In this document: piece by piece, positions 25,905 to 38,100 of the stretch
Position numbering within the stretch: the first letter of the stretch is position 1
How the letters are laid out: the number at the start of each line of letters is the position of its first letter
Source of the DNA: Bugula neritina
Taxonomy: Eukaryota; Bryozoa; Gymnolaemata; Cheilostomatida; Bugulidae
Reading direction: 5' to 3'
NCBI GenBank assembly: GCA_964035545.1
Contig: OZ037766.1
Location: forward strand, 2,724,501 to 2,788,500
Length of the DNA stretch: 64,000 nt
Made by a program: the position numbers and the translations under genes
The notes under the pieces: generated by a model
Databases searched by the model: none
What the model saw: only the letters and a program-made list of their open reading frames with translations
What the model was told of the DNA's origin: nothing

Positions 25905-27283
25905 ATGTAAATACATTGAACCACATTACTACCAACTGTAGTTAGGAACTTGTGGTCACTATACCTGCTAGCTGCTGGACACTTCATAGTGACACAGTAA
26001 ATAATTGGATTAAAGGTTAAAAGAGATGAATATAGCTATGCCTGGTAGATCTCTAAACGGACTCCTTTCAACTTAATGGGAGTATAATAAGAGTGAGTGT
26101 TGTGGCTATAGAGATCAAAGGAAGCAGCTCCCTGCAAGTATTAAAATGTAACCCAAGTTTTTCATGGGCCTGTTTTGTAAATGCCTCATAAAGTAATTAT
26201 AGCTTGATCTCAAAAACTTTTGCATGTGGAAGTTGGGCAGAGCTCTCTCCCTGACCCAATTTTATTTGATATTTTTTAACACCCACTATATCAGTAAGAA
26301 TATAAAACCTTATAACATGGTTGCTTGTAAATTATATTCATTTTTAGAGTAGTTACTAGCTAAATGCTTCACACATACTGTATCTATTTCTACAGCAGAC
26401 AAGTTTCTAAGGCTATATAGATATAGTTACTCAATAGAAATCTAAGCATTTTGCTGTAAACTATTTTCTTATGACCGATTAACAGTTTGATTGTTGTTGA
26501 AGCCTGTGCTATAGACACGAAAGTAGCACATCTATGTAATTAATATACGCAGTATATAAACAGCAGCTATATACGAACTACTACTTGTGTATTTCCATGT
26601 AGCTTAGCTTACACTTCATTTCATTATTTGTACGAGTGTTTTATAGGGCAAGTAACAATATATCTCCATTTCTGCAGAAATGCCATAAAAGTTCATTTGA
26701 AACTTTTACAATTCTGTCAGCATTTCTTTTTACATTGTAAAGTCATCATCTAAACCTGACCTTTTGACCCCTAATTATTACATAAGGCAGAAATGTGAAA
26801 TATCATCCTCTTCAACCTCAGAATTCATAAAATATCTCTTGCATTGATTATTGTGTCGGTTTTCGCTTTCCTTGAACAATCGCAGAAAATTGAATAGAAA
26901 ATAGCAAACTGTATCCACATGCAATACACTCATTTCCTCTGATTTACACAATATGTTATTCTACTAGTTGTTAATTAGCAAACTGTAAATATTGTCTAAA
27001 AATGCCGAAGCTATTATGGATATGTAATAAGGTACTTATAGGGATAATTATTTAAATAATTAGATTTAGCCAATTCACCTATAAATAGTGTTTGCCTTGT
27101 ATATTACATATTAGGTAATAATATTGTTGTATAACCCTAACACACTTACAATGTTATTCAGTATAAGTAGAATATTTCCAGAGCAAATCAAGCAGGCTAG
27201 ATCTAATTTCCTATAAACAATGAAGTAATTTAAGGTTGTTTTTTTTAATATTATTACAACTTTAGCTGATGCAGTAAGAGAGC

Positions 27284-27417
27284 AGCTGTGGTGTAGTTGT
27301 TAGAGTGCTGGTCTAGTAAAACACGGTGGTTTGAGCCTGTGCCACATATGGAACAAGTCTTTAGCCGCTTTAAAAACTCGACCAGGGGTTTTAAAGCCTA
27401 GGCCCTAGGGCCACATG
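27284..27417 (+). mobile_element. tRNA-derived SINE
   Basis: A box at GTGGTGTAGTTGTTAGAGTG and B box at GTGGTTTGAGCCTGT. The tail shares words with the copy at 52310 (ACAAGTCTTTAGCC... and ACCAGGGGTTTT). No tRNA folding of the acceptor ends. Confidence 0.65.
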
Positions 27418-27715
27418 GCAAAGGTGTCCACTGTACGCGTTGAGAAAACATTCGCACTTGTCGCTCAGCATTCTCAACGCAAGTGCGAATCGTCTCTGTC
27501 GTAGTCACCTAATTGGCTGGTAGTTATTCAGCGGGCCAAATTCTTTATTTTAGTGCTACGATCCAGTAAATTGCATTTTATTGAAAGGGAGTGCGATTTA
27601 AAAATGAAAGCTTTATTTATCACGCATCACTGACGCTACAGTGGACACCTTTGCTACTTGTGATTTCAATTTTCGCATGCGAAAATACGCACCGTGTGGC
27701 TTTAGGCTTACAGAG
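27395..27715. mobile_element. Non-autonomous inverted-repeat element (MITE-like)
   Basis: An 18-bp perfect inverted repeat, GCAAAGGTGTCCACTGTA at 27418-27435 and its complement at 27637-27654. Outer arms are weaker (GGGCCACATGG against CCGTGTGGCTTT). The right arm carries about 35 extra bases, including the palindrome TTTTCGCATGCGAAAA. Interleaved inner palindromes (ATTCGCACTT at 27450 and AAGTGCGAAT at 27481) add further structure. No transposase frame is present. The superfamily is not recognised. Confidence 0.6.
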
Positions 27716-29124
27716 AAATAGTATTTAGTCTTCAAGTGCTTAAGCTGCTGCAGAAAAATTTGTTGAGTTTTATAACTTATGCCAGTGTATATTATAGCTT
27801 TAAAACAAGGAAGGGGTGTAGAATTGAGTCACTAAATAGAATATTATATCACATCTTTGGTTTAGACAGGTTACAAGCTGCTTATACATAGCGACTGGAC
27901 TACTAAGGCAGACTTAACTGCTGGGAAGACAGGCTACAGCTAAGTGTGTCAAGCATACTTATTAGTTCATGTGTGTTGTATATGCATGTAAATATTATAA
28001 ACATGTAATGTATAGTATAAGCATATAGGTATAATCAAACATCAAAGCATACAGCATAACTATAAGTCTTTGTACTACAGGATTTATTTAATATTCACTA
28101 GATTTTATAATACTTATTATATTGTAAAATAATGTATGAAAATATCAACTTAAACTGCAATCCAATTAAATATAAACATATCAATTAATATCCTCATGAC
28201 TTATAAATTTAAAATTTTTTGCTATTTCAATTTCAACTTTTCGAACTGATGCAAAGTTATTTTTGACTATACCAATTGAGTCTGTGAAAAATTGCTATAA
28301 TTTATATTTAAAACTTACAGAAAATGAATAATATATTACAATAGAATAATATTATATTAGACAATAAATATACTCATAAACTCAATCTATGAATGTTTTT
28401 AAAAAAGGGCAGTCATGGCAAACGTTTTAAGAAAGAAAGTTAATATATCTTTGTTCACTAAAGACATGGTATTTACAATAATTCATTATATTAAGCAAAT
28501 TTATAACAAAATAAAATTAACTTAGAAACTTTAGGTTTGAGGCTTATACCAGCAAACATGTATTTTTAACAATAAAATTGCGTAATAAAAACTTTATTAT
28601 CACTAGGAATTATCGTCTCTCTGTTGTGCGCAATATCAGGAGGTATGCTACCAATTACCACACTAAATTACCAGCACGCTGTATCCCAATCCTTCATTGA
28701 ACACTGTATCTATAGAACGGGTGAATAGGGTGCAAATCTGCAAGCCAGCTGTTTAGAACTTCAGCTGGCTATGCTATGTTGCTGGGGCATAATGTGCATG
28801 CCCGTTATTAAGACAATGCAGTATATGTAGAACCCAGACTATTACACTCAACTGCTCAACACACATACACATGCATAGCTGGTTATTGTGCATTTAGTTC
28901 AATTTGATTGGAGTGTACTGTTTTTATGAAAATTATTACTTATAATTTCACAAAACGGGCGAAAGCAGAAGCAGGTGCTTGTAGTTGACTGTCAGTAACT
29001 CTGTAACAGTGACAAGTAATAGCAGGTGACACATAATAAACTAGTGAGGAGGAGATACACATCGTTCTGGACAAAATACAGGAGCTCAAGGCAAGATATT
29101 GCAGTCAGTTAGAAAGTGGTTGGA

Positions 29125-32100
29125 ATGTCATATCTATGGATTAGAAGGAACTTAGTTGTTAGCATAACTTTGGTTATGCTGACAACTGCCTTGGGCAAAT
29201 CTCTTTCACAAGTAAGTGATGCTGTTTACTTACCTGTTACTTTGATTTACTTTGACTTACTTTGACTTACCTGAGCTTGCCTTGACTCACACATCTTAAA
29301 TTCTTATCAAAGTTAGACCGATCTTTTACCAGTAGGCTAAAATGAGTCAATCAATTGTAATTCTAAACAATTTTGGCTATAAATCTTACATGAAAATGAA
29401 TCAGATTGCCTGCAGGGATAGTGAATAGAAATCAGAGCTAAAGTTTTATAATTAAAAATTTATGAGACAAATAAAGAAAATTTTATAATTTGATAATAAA
29501 ATCAATATATTATGTTATTTACATTCAATACGAGAACAGAATTACCAGCTAATGCTTTGCAAAGGTCTTTTTTACAAATGCCTCATCTCCCTATACACAC
29601 ACATAGGTTTTGCTAGAAAACCTTGAAATTTAAGAATGCCACTCAGCATTCCAGGTTCTGAACAACAGCTTCACTAAGATTTAGTGCATCACTTGCTAAA
29701 ACTACTTAAAATTTAAACACTTTATTTAAAATGTGAAAATCAACTGGTACTGTGTACAGGTACAGTGTAACAATAAACAGAGTAAGAAAATAAAGCAAAG
29801 TTTTGTGTTTATGTAGCTCTGTCAATCAAAATGAAATTAATGCTCAACTTTTTTACATTGTTCCCTAAACCAAATTGACTAATACTTATATTAGATGTAA
29901 GATTGTATAAGATCTTGCATACTAGAAATAAATCTCTACAGTAATCAGCTGAAACAGCTCTATCCTATATCACATGACCTTTGGTTGAAATATTCTCAAA
30001 ATATTATGACGTTGTTGTCACTTTGCTAAAATATTTTACACAACCAGAAGTTCTTTTACATGCAGGTATGCTTTATTCACCTGTATCCACCTGTATTCAC
30101 CTGTATTCACCTGCATTCACCTGTATTTATCTGTATCCACCTGTATTCACCTGCAGTATTCACCTGTATAATATGTTGTCTTCTGTTACAGGAGAGGAAA
30201 CTAGCAAACAGCACTGAAAGACTCCCATTTGATTCAAGTAAGTAAAGCTTTTAATGTGTTCAGTTTGATGCAGGTGCCCGATTGGAATGCAGTGTCACTC
30301 AGAATTTTAATAATCTAGTAGTCTAAGCATTTTTACTGTAGGCATCTAATTTAGACTACTTTGAAATTCTAATGCTATTTTAAGCTTTTATCAATTTTCC
30401 TTTGCCTTTTTAGCTAGACGTGACAATCTTTATTTCAAGCAATTTTTTGCGGATAAGTTATGAAAAGTGATAGTTTTAGCAAACTTAGCATTCAAATTAA
30501 GCAAGCGAGAGATATATTAATTTTGATCAACACTTATAAACCTGCAAGATTGTGAAGTTATTTCCTCTATTATCTGCAAACTTGATGAAAACATACTTTC
30601 AATTCAATTTGACAAACAGGTAAAAACTGTTTTATATTGTCTTTCTATGTTAAGATAGCTTTCAGACTAAAAACTAAATGCAACTCTATTCTTTATGAAT
30701 TATAGACAAAGCTTAGGTCACCAGTAATTTACTGGACATATTAATGGGGCGTACATAATGTTCTAAAACATCGTTCAGACACAAAGCAATTTTGTCTAAA
30801 GTGATCTACAAAAATATAGTTCAACAAAACATTTTAGTTTATAACTAATTTATGTCTTAGTCTCACTAGGTATTGACAGACAATTGTTTTGAGTGTAAAT
30901 GTTACAGTAGCAGATTTTTGTGTGCCGTAAATACTTGAAATTTTACCAGGGCTATAGGAGAAAAAACACAAGTTTCCTATACTTTCAATTTTCCCTCTTA
31001 GATTACATTTCATCTAATTATCAATTGAAATTCACGAAGTCATGTTTTGTTATAAAAACTCCAGGCTATTATTATAGTTTCTAGATTTCCCATTATTCTG
31101 CAGAATGAGAAGTGGGTAGAAAACTCTTCATGGCCAACTTATTACTGTTGCTTGTGCTATATAAATAAATAAGAAAATATGTTCCAGATACATAAAGCAT
31201 GCACACGTGTTTCAGCACAAACAACTCTATTCAAAGGAGCTGATTAGAAGTGTAGACTATATAATAACCTGCAGCCATGGTGATTCATAAATCCTAACAA
31301 ACCAACCTTGTGGCTGTACAGCATGGAGACTGGTTTACACTCATGAGATGAAATGTTGAATGTTTTAGCTTAGCCTTAGTTTCTAGATATTGGCTTAAAA
31401 GTTGGGAGTTGATATTTACGAGGCTTAATTTACCTATATAACTAATTTGTTGGTGTCTAGACTCTATACATCTTCATGCAGCATATAACTGGTAAACATC
31501 GCTTATTTCATTGCTACATTACAACACACGCTTGTTTGATTTGCATTTAAAAAAATACAGCCAAATACTGCAATAACTTTTCTATATATGCTAGAAGCTG
31601 CGTGTTTATTTAATTTACAGTCAAATTGGAGTTTAACATAAAAACATTTCTGGCAATGTCCAACAAAAAGAGAAGAAATGCAGCATTTTTTTTCAATTAA
31701 AAAGTGGTCCAAAACAATAAATGATAGATTGATACTTCAAGATTATTTAATCAGGTTTTATACATTTGCTAACTAATTATCATTTCACGGATATTCTTTG
31801 TTATAGCATCAGTTCCATATGTAGTTATTAGTAATAATAGTTATGGATCAGTGAAACAGTAAAAGCCAGCCAATGATTTTCCTGTTTTATATTTAATTTA
31901 TCAAAGAGTTACTTGAGACTAAATTAGCAACTCCTTCTCTTTTGTTTAGTTTTCTATCCATCAAAATACTAAACATAAAACTTAAAAATATTATGTTTCT
32001 GTCACACTCTTCTCTTCAATAATCTTTTTCTAGTAAAAATTCGAACCTAAAAATCTCATGTTTGTTATGATATTAAAAACTATTGAACATAGATTTACAT

Positions 32101-35100
32101 ACACAAGAACATTAAATTTTAGGTACTATAGTAAAGACAGCATTAAGCAGTTCCTGACTGTTTATTTTAGAAACATATTTTTTTTAGATGTGATATTCAC
32201 AGTGCCTTTGGTGGAGTCTGTTATGGGACAGCATAGACAGAGGTTCCGCAGGAGTGAGTCTAGCAGCAAATACATTGACGTGACTTTACCTACGCCCAGC
32301 GAGGACATTGTTCTCAGGCTAGCTTCAACAAAGTCCCTGTTAGTTCCTGGGGCTACATTTGAGATACGGGGTAACAACATAACCACCGCTACTCCAGTGA
32401 GGAACGACTGCTATTTCCAGGGGAAAGTCTTGAACACCAATGAGTCATTCGCTGCCTTGAGCATCTGCAATGGCTTGGTGAGTCATCATATCATATCATA
32501 TTTTACCATATCATACTGTACCATATAATATCATATCACAATCACGTCATATTGTATCATGTCATATTTTATTGTAACACATTAAATCAAATCAAACCAT
32601 ACATAACATATAATACAAAATATTATGCTAAAAGAGAGAATATAAATACATAAAAAGGTTTTTGCTACCTCATTTTGATACGTGTTGTGTAGTAAGATTA
32701 AAACTTTTTTCCTTTCAATAAACTACAATATTAATTATTTGAAAAAAAATTTTCAAATAAAATTTGAAAATGGTTCCAGCTGATATACAATCTTTTGAAC
32801 ATTAAGAATAGTTAGAAGATATTCAGTTTGACATTCAATTCTACTCACCAGCATTTTCTGTGTCTATTAAATACAAATATGCAGATTTTTGTGTGTTCCT
32901 TTAAAAACTTTGAATTTTAGTTTGGTTTATTTTTGGGTATACATCTTTCGTTCTCCAAATATCCACTCAAAGTATAAACTTGCACAAGTTTCTAGCTTTT
33001 CATTTACACTGTGAACTTCAGACTTCAAATTGTAATGGCCAGAGTTGTTTTTCGTGAATAGCAATTATTCTTTTCCTCTCCTCTTGAAACGATCTATAGC
33101 TGACTGTATAAATGATGTGATTGTTTCTCCATGTCAAAACAAGCAAGTTTTTGGCAAACAAATATTGCAAAAGTTGGACACCAGGCATCACCAACAGCTG
33201 CTAGTTATTGGAGAATTCTGGGAAAGTTGTGTTTGAATATACATTCTTTATTATGCTGAAGAATATTAAAATATTAGAACAACTGTTGTGACAAGAAAAT
33301 CTGTTGATATACAATATTTTATTGATATCAACATTTTATCCTTGCAAAGGACAATCGATATGCTGATTATAATGGAAAATTTATTAATTCATATGGCGCT
33401 ATGTAATAGCAGCACACGTGTTGCAATGCTATGCTTCAAGCTCCATACAGGAGGAAAACCTGCTACTCTATAAATATATTGTATGAAACTCCATGCAGTA
33501 TGAATCTAATAAGTACATATGCCAATCATATTGACAGCAACAATGCAGCTCTTGTTTGCAATACAAAGACTCCTGAGTAGATAATTACATGATATGCAGG
33601 CCATAAGGTGCTCTGTATATTTACTTCAGAATAATGACCGTGTAGAAACAACTTTGTAGCTCATATAGCGATACATAAAATTTCTCTCCCAGAAGAGCTC
33701 ATAATAAAGAAAGGCATATGGGTTTACAGTCACCATCTTTGTGAGAATCTCCGATGGAAACAATTTTTTAATTATATTTTTTATTGTGACAAAGGAGCAA
33801 GTCTGACCAAATGCCAAAATTAAGAGTCCATCTTTAATGTAGATTAATTATCATGTGTAGTGAAAAGTTCCATTTCTATTTCTATACAACTTAAAATTTT
33901 GTCAATTGGGTTGTTTATGCTAGACAGTGGTAATAGTATTTATAGAAGTTGTGTCCTCACTAAATGTTTGCTATCTTCAGATTGGTGTGTTTGAGTATGA
34001 AGGCAGCCAATACAGTATAGAGCCATTTGATGTGGATAGTAAGCCAGGAGAGGATAATTACCATAAACTTCACTCTATCAAGAAGATGAATAAAACAGGT
34101 AATGTAACTGCCATTTGCATTTTGTAGGAGTTATCTTCTTTTTGATTGAACTTGGGGGAATATTAGTATTTATAAATTCATAACGGCGTACTTATTATGA
34201 ACTGTACGACAAAATTATGTAAATTCATCAATGTTAGTCTGTTTCACATTGTATTTTATCATTTTATATTTTTATGTTATATTATTATTAATATCATATT
34301 TTGTTTTTCTATTATTTTCTATAGCTTCTTGGGTGTAAACTGCATAGCATCTATTAATTCATATAAACAAATACACAACAAAATATTCAACATCTGGTTG
34401 TGCAGTTTAAATAGTACCTTCAGACATTTTAAGCCATGTCAGCAAAATTGCTCTATATTTTATTAGATTCTCGCTCTTTCTGAATTTAAATAATTTGTAG
34501 AATTATGTAAATACAGAAACAGTATAAAGACGTGTAAGTTTTGCCTATTTATAGGTCTTGGCTATGAAGGAATGGTGGACTCGACATTTCATTTGGAAGA
34601 AAAAGGGGAGAAAACTCCTGGTCAAAGGTTTGAGCGAGCAGTGACCTCCCAGAAGTTTCTGGAAGTAATGGTGGTGATAGATAAAACAGTAGTAGAGTTC
34701 CATGGTGAACAGAACACTGAGGTGTTCATACTGGCTCTCTTCAACATGGTCAGTGGTAGAAGGTGGAGTTGTCTACCCTTTGACATTTTATATGATAGGT
34801 TTTCAGTTTTGTAGGTATAATAATGAGGAATGTGAAACTTTAAAAAACTTAGTAAACAAACTATAAGAATGCCATAGTTGTTAAAACTGAAAGCTCTAAA
34901 AAATGTATAAATTTACTTACGACTTGTATATATTTTAATAAAGCTCTTTAAATCTGGTATTTATTATATACAAGAGTTTAGGCTTGAGCTTTAGATTTTG
35001 ACATTGTTAACAAGTAAAAAGCTGACAATGCCTTTGAAAATAATTGATAAGTTAGTTTTGCTGTTAGAATGTTAATCAAGCGTTATAATATTATTATTCT

Positions 35101-38100
35101 GAGTTTTCTCGTTTACCAGTGATGCATGATTTTGATATCTGCACATAACTTCGAGTTTTTTATTCAACGCATGGAAAGTTTAAGCTGACACATACATGAT
35201 AATATGATAACTCTAGTATAAATATAGAAAGAAGTAAATATATTATAGCTGACTTGACTCTGCTGACAATTCATGCTGCAATCTACTGTTTCAGATAAAT
35301 CTAGTATACAGTCACTCGTCTCTCGGAGTCAACATAAAGCTGTCTCTTGTAAAACTGGTTCTACTGGAAGACGAAACGGTAATTTATTTATCACTCTTCA
35401 CTGTAATTTGGTATCCAACCTGTGCTTAAAAAATAATAATGCTTGCATTAATTACAAGTATTGGGGGGGGGGGGGGGGTAGAGAGTGTTGGTTAAGGCGG
35501 AGGACTAATTATAAGGGTACGCTTTATAAAAGAAAATCTGAAGTAACAAAAACTCTATTAATTTGTTCTGTAGTTGCCCTCTGGTGTCTTTATAATTTCA
35601 TCATCAATTCACTGTATAAATAAATTTAGCTAGCATGTCTAATACTTATAATATGACTCATCAGTTATATAATTAAATGCGCATATAATGTTCAAGTTAT
35701 GGAGCAAATTTGATTGTTTCATTCATTTTATAAGTTAAAGCTATTTTATACCTGCTACATGTAGGCTGACAAAATGTGGGAGGAGGAGAACCCCAGAGAT
35801 ACACTCGATAAATTTTGTATGTGGTCTGCAGTCCACAGTCTAAGAGAACATGAAGTTGGTCATTATGATTTTGCTATGTATCTATCTAGAGGGAGGATGA
35901 CTCCAGCTGGTGAGATATGCAGCACACAAGGCTGTATCAATTTGTTCAATTGTTGTTTTACTAGTTTAACAAACATATTTCTACTAAGAGAAAATAGTTT
36001 GTATTTGCACTGAACTGAATCATGTTGTGTTTTAGTGTGGATATCAATATGTTGCAACACTTGAAGCTATTTTCATAAGTACACATATAATCTTGTTTTA
36101 CTTGATATAAATATTCTTAGAAAATGCTAATTTTCTGTGTTTTGTGAAGTATATTTATCCTATAGCTCATCTGATACAATAATACAATATAGAGAACAGG
36201 TGCAGTTAATAGCTATACTGTATATATAAGATAAAAAAAATATATTTTTGTATCCTTAAATATTACAAATTTTTTCTAAGTAATATTTTATTATATCTAT
36301 AAAGACTATACGTAATCTTATGATATACTGTTATATCCATCAATATATTATTATTATGAGTATTTTATAACTGCTTTTATTCAAACTGTGTTTAGGCTAT
36401 GCTCCAGTGACTGGGATGTGCCGACCTGATAGAAGTTGTGCTCTCATTAAAGAAGATGGATTTTCTACAGCATTTGTTGCTGCGCATGAAATAGGTCACA
36501 CGTAAGTATCTATACGCCATAAAATAGGTCACACGTAAGTATCTATACACTATGAAATAGGTCACACGTAAGTATCTATACACTATGAAATAGGTCACAT
36601 GTAAGTATCTATACGCCATGAAATAGGTCACACGTAAGTATCTATACACTATGAAATAGGTCACATGTAAGTATCTATACGCCATGAAATAGGTCACACG
36701 TAAGTATCTATACACTATGAAATAGGTCACACGTAAGTATCTATACACTATGAAATAGGTCACATGTAAGTATCTATACGCCATGAAATAGGTCACACGT
36801 AAGTATCTATGCACTATGAAATAGGTCACATGTAGGTATCTATACACTATGAAATAAGTCACACGTAAGTAACTATAATGCACTATAAAATAGGTCACAC
36901 GTAAGTATCTCTATGCCATAAAATAAACCACATGTAAGTATCTATAACAATAACAAGGAAAACAACTCCTGGCTCTATATAGATGACTCGCTGACAAAAA
37001 TGGCTCACATGTGCTCTGTATTGATTGGCAGCAGTGAAATAAGAGTAAAAATAACTATAGTCATCTGTCATTACATTTATATCAAGAGGGAGACGACTAC
37101 AGATTTAGATTTGTATCAAGTTTGAACTAATAGCTTGGTTGATTTACTTTTAGTATTGGTATGAGTCACGATGGAGAAGGAATAAATAAATGTGTGAATG
37201 AACCAAAACGAGGCTCTATAATGGCTCCGCTGGTCATGGCCAACCTGAACAACTACTTTTGGTCTCCTTGCAGCAAAGAAGAAATTAGTTCAATCATCAG
37301 GTAGCAAAAGGCTACAGCAGTAGACGTACTAGCATCGCTCTTTTGGAGTTATCTGCTAGTGAATGCTATTGATGAATATACATTCTGATTCTGAGGCTAA
37401 TGCTACAAGTTTATATCTTTTTATTTCCTGTCAAACCTCTTCATTTCCTGTTTATAAGCTAATCATTTGCGTCCTTGTTTCAGCACCCTGTATTGCATGA
37501 ATGACGATCCGTTTGAAGTAAGCTGGTCGGAGCTCGAGATGCCGCTGGGGAGGAACTGGGATCTTGACGAGCAGTGTGTCAAGGACTTTGGGGAAGGGTT
37601 CAAACTCTGCTCAAGGGTTTGTTGTTGTTAGCTCATTATTTTGACAATGGAAAGCAATAATCCGAGAATATAGTAGAATCTTCTCAAAGCTAAATTGAAT
37701 TATTAAAGTATTTGCTACAGCAATTTGTCTTGCATAGATATAACTGCTGTTGTTAGGACTGTTTATTATATTAGGTTATTAGCAATAAATGAGAGAGATC
37801 AACATATTAATTAGCACTTCTACTGTTTCAGGCAACTCATAACTTCAACCCTTGTGAACATCTCTGGTGTTCAACACCAGATAATAGATACCTCTGTAAA
37901 ACTAAGAGAGCTCCGCCATTACCTGGCAGTACTTGTGCTACAGACAGGGTGAGTTAGATAGAGACCCAGATTATTTCTTAAATTCATCATTTGAATCTAA
38001 AGCTAACAGTTGTAAAAAGGTACCAATTAAAGTTATATATATAAACTAAGTTCAAAATAATGTATGCAGTCAGTTTAGCCATTTTACTTAATATAAGCAA

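Larger units (their letters stand above)
22455..29124. other. Intergenic region between divergent lectin-receptor and ADAMTS genes
   Basis: 6.7 kb without convincing coding exons. It should include the promoters of both flanking genes, one at each end. It contains a perfect 19-bp hairpin (24573-24612), a long ACC-triplet tract (25488-25776) followed by an AGC/AAG repeat, and a SINE-like element adjoining an inverted-repeat element (27284-27720). The remainder is AT-rich with no feature I can name. Confidence 0.6.

Noticed and set aside
25437-25945. Open frames of 146-168 residues in several frames (poly-Thr, poly-His, poly-Gly, poly-Val)
   Set aside because: They are all translations of the same ACC and AGC repeat tracts; no unique coding sequence, start context or homologous domain is present.
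36392-36898. 168-residue minus-strand frame with a YRYLRVTYF-type repeat
   Set aside because: It is the antisense of the 33-bp donor array and ADAMTS exon 8.
36487-36950. CRISPR-like array
   Set aside because: The units are directly contiguous copies with no unique spacers, in a clearly animal genome; it is a minisatellite.
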